From positions 42,311,001 through 42,375,000 of the forward strand of contig CM076149.1 of assembly GCA_038025085.1 (NCBI GenBank): DNA of 64,000 bases. The letters are read 5' to 3'. The notes under the pieces were generated by a model. It was not told the DNA's origin. It saw nothing but the letters and a program-made list of their open reading frames with translations, and did no database searches. The position numbers and the translations under genes were made by a program. Of the stretch, positions 34,580 to 45,335 are shown in pieces (the stretch's first letter is position 1; every line of letters starts with the position of its first letter). Source of the DNA: Tetragonia tetragonoides. Its lineage: Eukaryota > Streptophyta > Magnoliopsida > Caryophyllales > Aizoaceae.

Positions 34580-36430
34580 TCCACGTCTTCGGAGTATCGA
34601 CCTTTATATTGGTGTCTTGTAAAAACGTATTTACAAGCCTATCAGAGACCCGATAACGAACCTCGGAGGCCTATTATGTTCCCTAAGGGTAGCCCGTACG
34701 ATGTGGTGCGAAAATATCCATCTTTTTTCCGGAGTCTTTCGGAAGGCCAAAAAACATGGATTATAGCCTTCATTTTCGACTTCCCGGGGCATAGGTGTCA
34801 TTTTTGCTCAAACTTCTCCAGTGGGTCTACCACGACCCTGGAGGACCCTCGGTGCCTCGGGAGGGTCATCCGGATACCCGAATTCAGATATCACCCATGC
34901 CTTTGGTCCGGGCTCCCGTAAAAACGCCCTTATGAGCCTATTCGGGTCCCGATAACTGGCCCCGGGGGCCTGATCTATTGTTCCGTATGGGTGTCCCGTG
35001 CGATGTAGTTTGAAAATATCCACCTTCGTTCCGGGGCCTCCCGGAAGGCCAAAAAACATGAATTATAGCATTCGTTTTCGGCTTCCGGGGATCAGGGTGT
35101 CATCTTTGCCCAAACTTCTCCGGAGGTTTTTATCATGACCTTAGAAGACCCTAGGTGCCTTGTGAGGGTCATTCGGATCCCCGAACTTTGATATCACCCA
35201 TGCCTTTGGTGTTCCAACTCTTACACCAATGTGTCATAAAACGCTCTTACAAGTCTATCAGGGACCCGATAACGGACCCAGGGGCCTCCCATGTTCCCTA
35301 AGAGTATCTCGTGCGATGTGGTGCGAAAATATCTACCTTCGTTGTCGTACCTCGCAAAAGCCCAAAAGACATGGATTATAGCCTTCGTTTTTGGCTTTAG
35401 GGGGCCCGAGTATCATTTTTGCCCAAACTTCTCCGAGCGAGGGTCCTATCATGACCCTGGAGGACCCTCGGTACCCCAGCAAGGTCATCCGCATCCCCAA
35501 ATTTCGATATCACCCATGCCTTCGGTGAACCAGCCCTTACATTGGTGTCCCATAAAAACGCCCTTACAAGCCTATCAGGAACCCGACAATGAACCCTGAA
35601 GGCATCTTATGTTCCCTAAGGATGTCCCGTGCGATGTGGTGCAAAAATATCCACCTTCTTTCTGGGGCCTTCCGGAAGCCCAAAACACGTGGATTATAGC
35701 CTTCGTTTTTGGCTTTTGGGGAGCCGGGTGTCATTTTTACCCAAACTTCTTCGTGGGGTCTATCATGACTCTAGATGAACCTCGGTGCCTTGGGATGACC
35801 ATCGGGATTCCCGAACTTCGATATCAGCCATGCCTTTGGTGTTCCGGCCCTTACATTGGTGTCCCGTAAAAACGCTCTTACAAGCCTATCAGGGACCCGA
35901 TCACGACCACGAGGGCCTCTTATGTTCCTAAGGGTGTCCCGTGCGATGTGGATTGAAAATATCCACCTTCATTCCGGGGCCTCACGGAAGCCAAAAAAAC
36001 TTGAAATATAACATTCATTTTCGGCTTCCGGGGCCCAGGGTGTTATCTTTACCCAAACTTCTCCGTGGGGTCTATCGTGATCCTCGAGGACCCTCGGTGC
36101 CTCGGGAGGGTTATCTAGATCCTCGAACTTTGATATCACCTAAGTCTTCGTTCCGACTCTTACATTGGTGTTCCGTAAAAACGCTCTTACAAGCCTATCA
36201 GGAACCTGATAACAAATCCCGGAGGCTTTTTATGTTCCCTAAGGGTGTCTTGGGCGATGTGATATAAAAATATCCAACTTTGTCCCGGGGCCTCACGAAA
36301 ACTCAAAAAACGTGAATTAACCTTTGATTTTTTTGGCTTTCCGAGGCCCAGTTTCCATCTTTGCCAAATTTCTCCAGGGGGGTCTATCGTCACCCTAAAA
36401 GACATTTAATTCTTTAGGACGGTCAATCGG
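34580..36430. repeat. Tandem repeat array, ~310-bp unit, about six copies
   Basis: The landmark TATGTTCCCTAAG or a variant recurs at about 34674, 34980, 35289, 35608, 35921 and 36232, giving a period of roughly 303-319 bp. Each unit carries in order GATGTGGTGCGAAAATATCC, CAAAA.RTGGATTATAGC, CCAAACTTCTCC, GAGGACCCTCGG, TATCACCCATGCC, CGTAAAAACGC and GCCTATCAGG. Units differ by perhaps 10-20 percent. GC content is clearly higher than in the flanks. Several units have an open frame starting MFPK, but the frame is not kept across all units. Confidence 0.93.
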
Positions 36431-36663
36431 GTCTCCGAATTACGATTTCACCCTTAAAATATAGGACATGAGTAATGGGCCACCCAAATTTTGTTTCAAT
36501 TATATTTTTTTATGTACTTAGTTCATTTAGATTAATTATCTACAATGATAATCTTTGTGGAAAAACTTTATAACATAATATTCTTAAGTTTGTACGTTAA
36601 TAAAAGACTAGTAAGCTCGAAATTGAATAATTGATTTTCTTCATACCAGTTGACTTGAATGAC

Positions 36664-36675
36664 TATATAAATATA
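36664..36675 (+). promoter_or_regulatory. TATA box of the interrupted small-protein gene
   Basis: TATATAAATATAC lies about 80 bp before the ATG at 36745, a normal plant spacing for a TATA box and short leader. It supports the following exon being a real transcription unit. Confidence 0.6.
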
Positions 36676-36744
36676 CGAAAATATTTCAATCAAAACAACC
36701 CATCTTTCTGAATCTACAGTCAAATCCTCTTTCTCTCTAATGTC

Positions 36745-36867
36745 ATGAATCCTCTAAGAGCAAACAAATTAAGAATCTTCTCATTGTTGTTTATCTTGCT
36801 AATGATCCATGTTCATACTGGGAGTTGTTTCTCTCTCTTCAGCCACTCCCTTCATGAGTTCAAAAAG
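36745..36867 (+). pseudogene. Exon 1 of a small secreted protein gene interrupted by a copia element
   Basis: The 41-codon exon starts MNPLRANKLRIFSLLFILL and has a clear hydrophobic signal-peptide core to about residue 28, then SLFSHSLHEFKK and a splice donor AAG|GTTAGC. It could be a precursor of a small secreted peptide; I cannot name the family. The next exon is not found: 92 bp into the intron the second copia element begins, and no matching exon is evident after it. A tiny upstream frame ATG TCA TGA ends inside the start codon (its TGA overlaps the ATG). Whether splicing still occurs across 4.9 kb of inserted DNA is unknown. Confidence 0.55.
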
Positions 36868-36958
36868 GTTAGCTTTTTAATTCCTACCATTTTATTTTAG
36901 AGTGCAATAGCAGACATAGCTATTGAAATCGATTTAACTTGCTTAATTTTATTCCATT

Positions 36959-37338
36959 TGTTGTGGTAATCCCATTTTTGTGGGATTTATCAAACAGTAA
37001 AATAGAAAAGTCTTTTAATAAAAGGTTTTCCTTCGTTGTCTCTCAATCACAGAACTAAATATAGGAAGAATTCCCTATATAAAAAAAGGGAAAATCCCTG
37101 TGATGTGAAGATATAGAAAAAAAATCAGACAGAAGAAAAGAGAGAAGAGTGAGTTTAATACACTCTAAATAAATTGTGTAATCCTCAAGAATTAGGTCAA
37201 TCTTGAGAGACAATTTTGTACTCTTGTTTTAGAGAGAATATATAACTTTTGAGTATTCCTTGTTGGTGTTTATCTTTCTTCTGTATTAGTATTTATTCGT
37301 TGCCTGTTAGATTTTGGGAACGTCCTTATCTCCCAACA
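36959..37338 (+). repeat. 5' LTR of the second copia element
   Basis: TGTTGTGGTAATCCC to CTCCCAACA, 380 bp. It contains TATATAAAAAAAGGG near 37075-37090, a possible U3 promoter, in an otherwise AT-rich sequence. Confidence 0.95.
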
Positions 37339-37341
37339 AAG

Positions 37342-37353
37342 TGGTATCAGAGC
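37342..37353 (+). other. Primer binding site of second copia element
   Basis: TGGTATCAGAGC begins 3 bp after the 5' LTR, complementary to initiator methionine tRNA. Confidence 0.93.
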
Positions 37354-37367
37354 TAGGTCTATTGAAT

Positions 37368-39614
37368 ATGGACGCTAATAATGGCAACATGATTAAGTTG
37401 ACTGCTTCCAATTATGCAGTGTGGAAGCCAAAGATGGAAGATCTTCTCTACATTAAAGATTTATGGTTGCCCATTACAATGAAAACCATATCCGAAAAAC
37501 CTGCAACCAAAGCCGGTGAGAAAACCGATGAAAAGACTGATGAACAGTCTTCGATCCCTTCCAGTGTCGAATCTATGTCCGCTGCTGATTGGGCGGTACT
37601 CAACAGGAAATGTGCCGCACAGATTCGACAATGGATTGATAAAAGCATTTTTCAAAGTTTCGCTAATGAGCATAACGCTTATGTTCTTTGGGAAAAGTTG
37701 GAGAAAACCTATGCTAGAACAACCGCTCAGAATAAAGCAAATCTGATGCGAAGGCTCGTAAACTTGAAGTATAAGGATGGTACTAGTGTCTCCGAGCATT
37801 TAAGAGAGTTCGAAGGTTTGGCTGATCAAATCAGCTCAATGGAGTTAAACTTGGATAATGAGCTAATAGCTTTATTGTTGCTAAGCTCATTACCCAAAAG
37901 TTGGGACACATTAATTGTGTCGGTGAGTAACTCTGCACCAGAAGGAAAGCTTACCATGGATATGGTAAAAGATCGTCTGCTCAATGAGGAGTCCAGACGG
38001 AAAGATGACGATTCAGCCTCCAATAACGAGCAAGCCCTTGTCGCTAGTGAACAAGGAAATAAGTATTGGCGTGGGAGAAATAAAAGTCGAAATCCCCACC
38101 AGCAACAACGAGGGCGTTCAAAGTCTCGATCAAGGAGAGACGTTACTTGTCATCATTGCGGCCTGCCAGGACACTTTGTTCGGGAATGCAGAAAGTTAAA
38201 AGCCGAACAATCCAAAAAGCAGGAGAATAATCGAAGTGAGAGCAGTCGAACGAACGATTCTGCAACATTTGCAGAAGAGGTGATTGTTGTTCAAGATAGT
38301 TATTATATCAACCTTGCTTGTCAAGACTCAACCTGGGTAATTGACTCGGGTGCTTCCTTCCATGTCTCCCCAAGAAAGGAATTATTTTCATCCTATACCA
38401 GTGGAGATTTCGGTTTGGTAAGGATGGGAAACGATGGCATATGCAAAATTGTCGGACTCGGCAATATTTATTTGGAAACAACAAATGGATGCAAACTGCT
38501 ATTAAAAGATGTAAGACATGTCCCAGACATTCGTCTTAATCTAATCTCAGCTGGTAAGCTAGATGATGAAGGTTATGTTAACCACTTTGGTGAAGGTAAG
38601 TGGAAGCTCACCAAAGGAAGTTTAGTGGTAGCCAAGGGTGAGAAAAATAGGTCCCTTTACACCACTAAGGTCAAACTCTACGATGGAGAAGTCAATGCAG
38701 TGAAGAGTGTTCCAACCGAGTTATGGCACAAGAGGCTCGGTCACATGAGTGAAAAAGGACTCGACATCCTTGCCAAGAAGGATCTTTTACCAGGCCTGCA
38801 AGGTACAAAGTTGCATACTTGTGTTGATTGTGTAATGGGGAAACAACACAGGGTTGCATTTCATAGTTGGCCACCATCCAGAAAATCTAATCGTTTAGAT
38901 TTAATTCATACTGATGTTTGTTCAATGCCAAGTAAAACACTTGGTGGTGCTCTTTACTTTGTCACCTTCATTGATGACCATACAAGAAAGGTGTGGGCGT
39001 TTGCCTTGAAAAGTAAAGACCAAGTTTTGGATACTTTTAAGGATTTTCATTTGAAGGTAGAGAGAGAAACAAGCAAACAGCTCAAGAGTGTACGTTCAGA
39101 CAATGGTGGCGAATATAGAGACCCTTTCGAAGAATACTGTAAAGGTTATGGCATCAGGCTTGAGAAGTCTGTTGCAAAGACGCCGCAACACAACGGCATT
39201 GCTGAAAGGATGAACCGAACCATATGTGAGAGGATCAGATGTATGCTCTCAAATGCAAAACTGCCAAGCTCCTTTTGGGGGGAGGCAATGAGGACAGCAG
39301 TTGACCTGATCAACCGTTCACCTTCAGCTCCACTGAATGGTGATACTCCGGAAAGCGTGTGGACCGGAAAGAAAGTTTCATATGGTCACTTAAAGGTCTT
39401 TGGATGTAGAGCTTTGGTTCATATACCAAGAGACGAGAGATCCAAGCTTGATAAAAAGGCTAAAGAATGCATATTCTTGGGTTATGCTCATGAAGAATTT
39501 GGCTACAGATTGTGGGATCCTATTAAGAAAAGGATCATTCGAAGTAGAGATGTTGTATTTCTTGAAGATCAAACCATTGAAACATTGAGAAAGGCGAGAA
39601 GTCGCAACAATTAG
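37368..39614 (+). pseudogene. Copia gag-protease-integrase frame
   Basis: The natural start is probably MDANNGNMIKLTASNYAVW at 37368; an earlier in-frame ATG at 37314 lies inside the LTR. In order there are a UBN2-type gag (residues about 10-215 from this start), a CCHC knuckle CHHCGLPGHFVREC near 261-274, an aspartic protease WVIDSGASFHV near 324, and the HHCC finger of integrase (LWHKRLGH ... CVDC near 452-488). The integrase core has HTDV, SDNGGEY and NGIAER. The frame ends at 39614 because one base is gained or lost near 39590-39600; the next frame continues without a stop. Confidence 0.94.
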
Positions 39615-41425
39615 AAGAACAACCAGTCAGCTTAGACCCTATCTCCCCACCACAAGTTTCTATTGACAGGGGAGATATCCCGGATGGAGTTACTGATACT
39701 CCAGAAGACGATGATGCGGTTCCAGAGCCACCTGCTGAGCAGGGGGAGGAGACCCCTTTGACTGAGTCGGAACAACCTCAGTATGGCAGGGGACATAGAG
39801 TGCCTATTCCATCCACGAGATATAGTAGGTCTGAGTATGTTATGTTGACTGATGAAGGGGAGCCAGAAAATTTTCAAGAGGTTATGGCTCACAAGGATAA
39901 AGGTAACTGGGTGAAAGCTCTGCAAGAAGAGATGCATTCCTTGCAGAAGAATCAAACGTATGAGTTGGTAGAACTCCCACAGGGAAAGAAGGCCTTAAAG
40001 AACAAGTGGGTCTTCAAGTTGAAAAAGGACGGAGACAAAATCCTGAAATTCAAAGCACGGTTGGTCGTCAAAGGATTTGGTCAGAAGAAAGGAATTGACT
40101 TTGACGAGATTTTTTCCCCGGTTGTGAAAATGACATCAATTCGAGTCATTTTGGGATTGGCTGCTAGTATGAACCTTGAGATTGAGCAGCTAGATGTGAA
40201 AACGGCATTCCTTCACGGAGATCTTGATGAAGAGATATATATGACACAACCGGAAGGATTTGAAATAAAAGGAAAGAAGAACTTGGTCTGTTGGCTGAAG
40301 AAAAGTCTATATGGCCTTAAGCAGGCACCACGACAGTGGTATAAGAAGTTTGACTCATTCATGATGGGTCATGGATACAAGAGAACTGACGCAGACCAGT
40401 GTGTTTATATCCGAAGGTACTCCGATGGAAATTTCATAATCCTTCTATTGTATGTTGACGACATGCTAATTGTTGGTCGAGATGTTAGCCAGATTGGCAA
40501 ACTCAAGGATGATTTATCTAAGTCTTTTGACATGAAGGACTTAGGCCCAGCTCAACAAATATTAGGTATGAAAATTACCCGCGATAGGAAAGCTGGAAAG
40601 GTATGGCTGTCGCAAGAGAAATATGTTGAACGAATGCTACAGAGGTTCAATATGAAAAATGCTAAGCCTGTTAGCAGTCCACTTGCTAGTCATTTTCAAC
40701 TAAGTAAGAGGTCTTACCCCACTACTCAAAAGGAGATAGAAGAAATGGAAGTAGTTCCCTACTCTTCAGCAGTAGGAAGTCTTATGTATGCAATGGTTTG
40801 CACCAGGCCAGATATCGCTCATGCAGTCGGAGTAGTGAGCAGATTTCTTTCAAATCCAGGAAAGGTACATTGGGAAGCAGTGAAATGGATCTTCGGGTAC
40901 TTGAAGGGTACATCTAAACTATGCTTAAGTTTTGGAAGTTCCAAACTAGCCTTGGAAGGTTACACTGATGCAGACATGACAGGAGATCTGGACAGTAGAA
41001 AATCTACATCTAGATTATTGTTTACCTTCGCAGGGGGAGCTGTTTCATGGCAGTCCAAGCTGCAGAAATGTGTTGCCTTGTCTACAACAGAAGCAGAATA
41101 CATCGCTGCTACTGAAGCAGGAAAAGAGATGTTATGGTTAAAGAGATTTCTCCAAGAGCTTGGTTTGAAACAAGACATATATGTCATCTATTGTGATAGT
41201 CAGAGTGCAATAGACTTGAGCAAGAATGCAATGTATCATTCTCGCACCAAGCATATAGATGTTAGATATCATTGGATACGCGGAGAGATAGAGAGCCACA
41301 TGTTGCAGATACAGAAGATTCATACCGACGAGAACCCATCAGATATGATGACGAAGATTGTGACCCGAGAAAAGCATGAGTTATGCAGGAAGAAGTCTGG
41401 CATGGATACACATAACGTATTGTAG
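39596..41425 (+). pseudogene. Copia reverse transcriptase and RNase H frame
   Basis: This frame is open from the frameshift point to 41425. It begins with an acidic Pro-rich linker (to about 39790), then the reverse transcriptase with QLDVKTAFLHG and the YVDDML box (near 40450), and RNase H with YTDADM and STTEAEY followed by SRTKHIDV. A polypurine tract GGGAGGGGGAGGAT (41441-41454) precedes the 3' LTR. The part looks otherwise undamaged. Confidence 0.94.
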
Positions 41426-41454
41426 TGAACCCGCCTAAATGGGAGGGGGAGGAT

Positions 41455-41835
41455 TGTTGTGGTAATCCCATTTTTGTGGGATTTATCAAACAGTAAAATA
41501 GAAAAGCCTTTTAATAAAAGGTTTTCCTTCGTTGTCTCTCAATCACAGAACTAAATATAGGAAGACTTCCCTATATAAAAAAAAGGGGAAATCCCTGTGA
41601 TGTGAAGATATAGAAAAAAAATCAGACAGAAGAAAAGCGAGAAGAGTGAGTTTAATACACTCTAAATAAATTGTGTAATCCTCAAGAATTAGGTCAATCT
41701 TGAGAGACAATTTTGTACTCTTGTTTTAGAGAGAATATATAACTTTTGAGTATTCCTTGTTGGTGTTTATCTTTCTTCTGTATTAGTATTTATTCGCTGC
41801 CTATTAGATTTTGGGAACGTCCTTATCTCCCAACA
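41455..41835 (+). repeat. 3' LTR of the second copia element
   Basis: 381 bp, nearly identical to the 5' LTR. It is followed at once by the CCATT target duplication and what should be the rest of the host intron. Confidence 0.95.
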
Positions 41836-41840
41836 CCATT

Positions 41841-42144
41841 AAGGTTGCTTAATTGTTGCTTGTAAGTGGACTCCCACAAGCCGACCAAACTAAACTCACG
41901 AACTTTATAGTATCTTTAAGCTTCGTAAATTTGGGGAATAACGATTGGGGACTTATAACTTGTAAATGGGCCTCTAGCTGATTTGGGACTAGCTCAAGGG
42001 CAATACCATGTCTTGACCTAACTCTCCAACCACCCACTTTACAGATTAATTTGGATTGTCTTGCACGTTTGTTTAAGCCCCATTTTAGGATGAAGGACCG
42101 ACGATATTCCAGAATGCTATCCCCGCAACAATTGTGTTCTAACA
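41841..42144. other. Unassigned stretch after the copia element
   Basis: A 98-codon minus-strand open frame (41849-42145) reads with a mixed, plausible composition (LEHNCCGDSIL, VGGWRVRSRHG), but I recognise no domain and see no splice context. It directly abuts a fragment of the membrane-protein gene on the same strand. It may be ordinary intergenic DNA. Confidence 0.3.
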
Positions 42145-42362
42145 AAGGTTAGTCTAGCTTGGTAATACACAAACGCTTTATAAACTAGAAAAAAGACAGA
42201 ACAACACCTACCATGTGACTGATGTGAGATATGGGGTTGACATTTTATCATTTCTAATAATATAGTAAATCAATCTGAAACTGCAGTGCCAAATAAACCA
42301 AGGTCGGATTTAGATTGTAAAACCAATTGGGTGGAAAAAGCCCACGAAACTAAAAACGTGTA
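42145..42362 (-). pseudogene. Fragment of the membrane-protein gene (copy 1)
   Basis: On the minus strand about 200 bp matches the coding sequence of the gene at 23171-24454 around its fifth and sixth helices. Shared text includes GTGGGC.TTTTC.ACCCAATT, AATCCGAC.TTGG.TTATT, GATAAAATGTCAACC and CAAGCTAGACTAACC. Stops and small indels make it non-coding. It ends near the target duplication of the MULE that begins at 42375. Confidence 0.75.
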
Positions 42363-42374
42363 TGGAAAAATGTA

Positions 42375-43786
42375 GGATTTTTTACCTAAAACTACCTTCG
42401 GTTTAGCACATTTTGAAAATAACTACCTTTGTTTCGCGAATTTGTCGAAAACTACCTTCTTTCCTGTTTTTTTTGCGAAAAGACTACTATTTGACGGTAA
42501 AATTACTAACGGGGTTAACTTTGAGTGCAAAATACCATATTACCCCTCACTTAAGTTAGTTGACTGAGTCAACCCTCTCTTTACCCCCTTTTATTTTCCC
42601 CCCTTTTTTCCCCTTTTAATTTCCCCCCATTTTTTCCTCATTCTCTCTCCTCCTATAAACAGTGAGCTCATGCACCTCTTATCCCAAAATTTACAAGAAA
42701 CCGAACCCTAAAGGGGTTCGATTTAAAAAACATAACAAAGAACCACATGATTAGAAGAGCCCGAACAAAAAACAAGGACTTCTGCCGGTAGCTTCTCCTA
42801 ACTAGGCTGCAAGTACTTGGCTAAATTTTCCCTTATGGAGCTCCCTACCGAATCAACATGACTAGAGCACTGCTCTCCATAATCTGAGTCATGTTGACAA
42901 GATGAAGCAACCTCTAAACCCAAGTTATCACCACAGTCAATCATAATATTGTGAAGTAAACAACAAACCACGATAATGCTCGGTAGTTTCCTTTTATCAG
43001 GTCTCCACATGACCTTGCTAAGAATTCTCCAACTTCCCTTCAAATGCGATAATGCCCTTACTGCAGGTAACCGTGCAGCCTCATGAACAACCCTAAATTT
43101 TTCTGTAGATGGTGAAGAGTCTTGATTGTCATAAGGGGTTATGAGCCAATGAAATGAATTTGCTGTAATTTGTGAAATTGCTCAATGTTAGCAAAATGAT
43201 TCATATCATAGCTTGCTTGTCAAATACTTGTCAAATACATGTCAAATACGTGAAGTAGCCAAAAGTAATTGGGAAAGAAATCAGAAAATCCTCCACCAAT
43301 TCTTCAGTACGTGAAGTAGCCAAAAGTAACAATGGAAATGTTTCATAAATTGATTACATAGATAAAAAACTACACATCGAAAATTGGTCAAGGGTATTGG
43401 TCAACAAACAATTAGGCAATCTAAGGTAGTTTCCCACAAAAAAAAAAAATGTAAGATACTAAGTCACAAATGAGACACCAAACAAGGTAGTTCCCCACAA
43501 AAAATCCAATTTTTATAGATGCGTGATATCTGAAACTGAAAAAAAAAAAAAAAATTGATAAATAAAAAGGGCACGTGAGGGGCACGTGTTTTCGGTTCAT
43601 AACTGAGGGGTATTATGGTCAAATCAAGTTGTTCACACTCAAAGTTAACCCCGTTAGTGATTTTACCGTCAAATGGTAGTCTTTCGCAAAAAAAACAGGA
43701 AAGAATGTAGTTTTCGACAAATTCGCGAAACAAAGGTAGTTATTTTCAAAATTTGCTAAACAAAGGTAGTTTTTGGCAAAAAATCC
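42375..43786. mobile_element. MULE (1.4 kb) with a PIF/Harbinger transposase fragment
   Basis: Long inverted repeats of about 190-200 bp start GGATTTTTTACCTAAAACTA on the left and GGATTTTTTGCCAAAAACTA on the right, continuing through matching CTTTGTTTCGCGAATTTGTC and AACGGGGTTAACTTTGAGTG. A perfect 9-bp target duplication AAAAATGTA flanks it (42366-42374 and 43787-43795), the normal MULE length. The interior holds no MULE transposase but a short Harbinger-type transposase end. It is a non-autonomous element. Confidence 0.92.
42798..43110 (-). pseudogene. PIF/Harbinger (ALP1-like) transposase, C-terminal fragment
   Basis: The 81-codon frame has LKGSWRILSKVMWRPDKRK, LPSIIVVCCLLHNIMIDCGD and RENLAKYLQPS, the C-terminal end of the DDE_Tnp_4 nuclease family used by PIF/Harbinger elements and domesticated as ALP1. 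Upstream codons to about 43110 (HEAARLPAVRALSH) continue the similarity. The catalytic domain is absent. The fragment lies inside a MULE with a 9-bp duplication, so it is captured or nested foreign material. Confidence 0.8.
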
Positions 43787-43795
43787 AAAAATGTA

Positions 43796-44229
43796 AGAGC
43801 AACAATATATTTGAAAACATTTGATATTAAAACAAGTAGAAACGACAACGAAAAATATGTTATAGTCCAAAACGAGGTGTGTTGTTTACTCAAAAAAACA
43901 ATATTTAAAAACTAGAGTTGTCACTGTCTGACCTGACACGACAACACGACACGAACACGATCCAAAATTACTGAGAGAAACACGAAAACTACAAAACACG
44001 ATCACGAATTACCCGAATGTGTCACGATTACACCATATTGTCTTGAAATTTAATTATCTTCAATGTCATATCCAATTTGTACATTTTGAAACCGACACGA
44101 AACCAAACACAACACGACCCAACATGATCCAACACGACATATTTGACAGCTCTACTCATAACAAATCTATATCCTATGATTAGAAAAACTTTAAACTAAA
44201 ACAATCATAAAAGCTCTCCACAAAAAAAA
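43796..44229. other. Intergenic tract with ACACGA-rich repeat
   Basis: No gene. About 43920-44155 is rich in ACACGACACGAACACGA-like words, a degenerate short-period repeat. The remainder is AT-rich. Confidence 0.5.
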
Positions 44230-44368
44230 ACTATCATAACAAGACCTACCACATGTAAGTATGTAACACATAGGGTTGACATTCTATCATACCTAACAAT
44301 ATGGTGAATAAATCTGAGACTGCAGTATTGAATAATCCAATGTCGGATTTAGATTGTAAAAAGAATTG
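44230..44368 (-). pseudogene. Fragment of the membrane-protein gene (copy 2), fused to APO1 exon
   Basis: On the minus strand AAATCCGACATTGGATTATTC, GTCTCAGATTTATTCACCATATTG and GATAGAATGTCAACC match the gene at 23171-24454 over the same segment as copy 1. It follows the APO1-like exon without any splice signal, so the two were joined by rearrangement. The APO1 frame reads into it out of frame and stops at 44293. Confidence 0.8.
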
Positions 44369-45234
44369 ACATTTGAATTAATCAGATCCTTCCAAGCATC
44401 TAGAACTTCATGTGCAACAGGAATCAGTTCAGGGACCAGTAATCCGTTTTTAGGAGGTTCAAGTGGCTTTTCTACCCCAGATTGTGCAAGCTTTTTGTCG
44501 GCCCTTGCTATCTTTGTGATCTCTTTCAAAGGGATTGGAAAGGGTTTCTTCTTGTCCTTGGGTAATACAGGTGGAAGATCCACATTCTGGGGAAGTCCCT
44601 CCTTTTTCTTAATTGATCGATCTCTTTTTGGTGCTTGCTTCCAACAAAGGAAACTCGGGGATGGTTGCAATTTCTCTGATTGAAGAAGCCCTTCATGCTT
44701 GATCTGTGCATATAATGAAATCTGAAATGAAATCTGAAATTAAACCCTACAACAGATATATAAGTATAGAACAGTATGGTGAAAATTCAATTCGGATGTC
44801 AACCAATATAGAGGTACAAGAAGGTAAAGGTGAATTACATACACAGGGCTACAAAACTACCAACACCAAGTTTGTCCCTATTTGGTTCCCATGATATTCA
44901 CTATCCCAACACCAAGTTTGTCCCTATTTGGTTCCCATGATATTCACTATCCGTCAAACCAGACATTTTATTCACTACTCTTTTGCAGAAGAAATAACAG
45001 TAAGGAACCTTTAATTGTTGCATAAGATTAAATCTTACACATTTGAATAGATTATTGAGCTTTTTGAAAAAATAATCTAATCTCCGGAACACCATTCTGA
45101 TGTTCGTCTTTTCCCTCCATTTCATTTAATCTAATGAATACAGTACCATCTTTAAACAATCCTCTATAACTTAACATCCAATAAATAGACAAAAGAATTG
45201 AAATTAAAAATCCCTCATCATCAAGAACATCAAC

Positions 45235-45335
45235 CACATTCCCAGTGCCTCCAAAGAAGCTCCCACCCAGGCGGTGTAAAGCGGGGTCGTTGTACGCAAC
45301 CCTAACCCTGTGCAGAGGGGCTATTTCCCGTAAGG
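45235..45335 (-). mobile_element. SINE 3' fragment inside the APO1 intron
   Basis: On the minus strand GGGTTGCGTACAACGACCCC, CGCCTGGGTGGGAGCTTC and TTTGGAGGCACTGGGAATG match the 3' half of the SINE at 52363-52631. The 5' half and target duplication are not evident. Confidence 0.6.

Larger units (their letters stand above)
36959..41835 (+). mobile_element. Ty1/copia LTR retrotransposon, young, one frameshift
   Basis: LTRs of 380 and 381 bp (36959-37338 and 41455-41835) run TGTTG...CAACA and differ by about seven substitutions and a short indel by eye. The 5-bp target duplication CCATT is perfect (36954-36958 and 41836-41840). The order gag, CCHC, protease, integrase, RT, RNase H is on the plus strand, with a single frameshift between integrase and RT. 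The element sits in the first intron of the small secreted-protein gene. Confidence 0.96.

Noticed and set aside
34676..36267. Several ~80-100-codon frames starting MFPK as a repeated protein family
   Set aside because: The frame is broken in some repeat units, start and end vary, and no domain is recognisable; it follows from the GC-rich tandem repeat.
41849..42145. 98-codon minus-strand frame as a gene
   Set aside because: No recognisable domain, promoter or splice context; kept only as an unassigned stretch.
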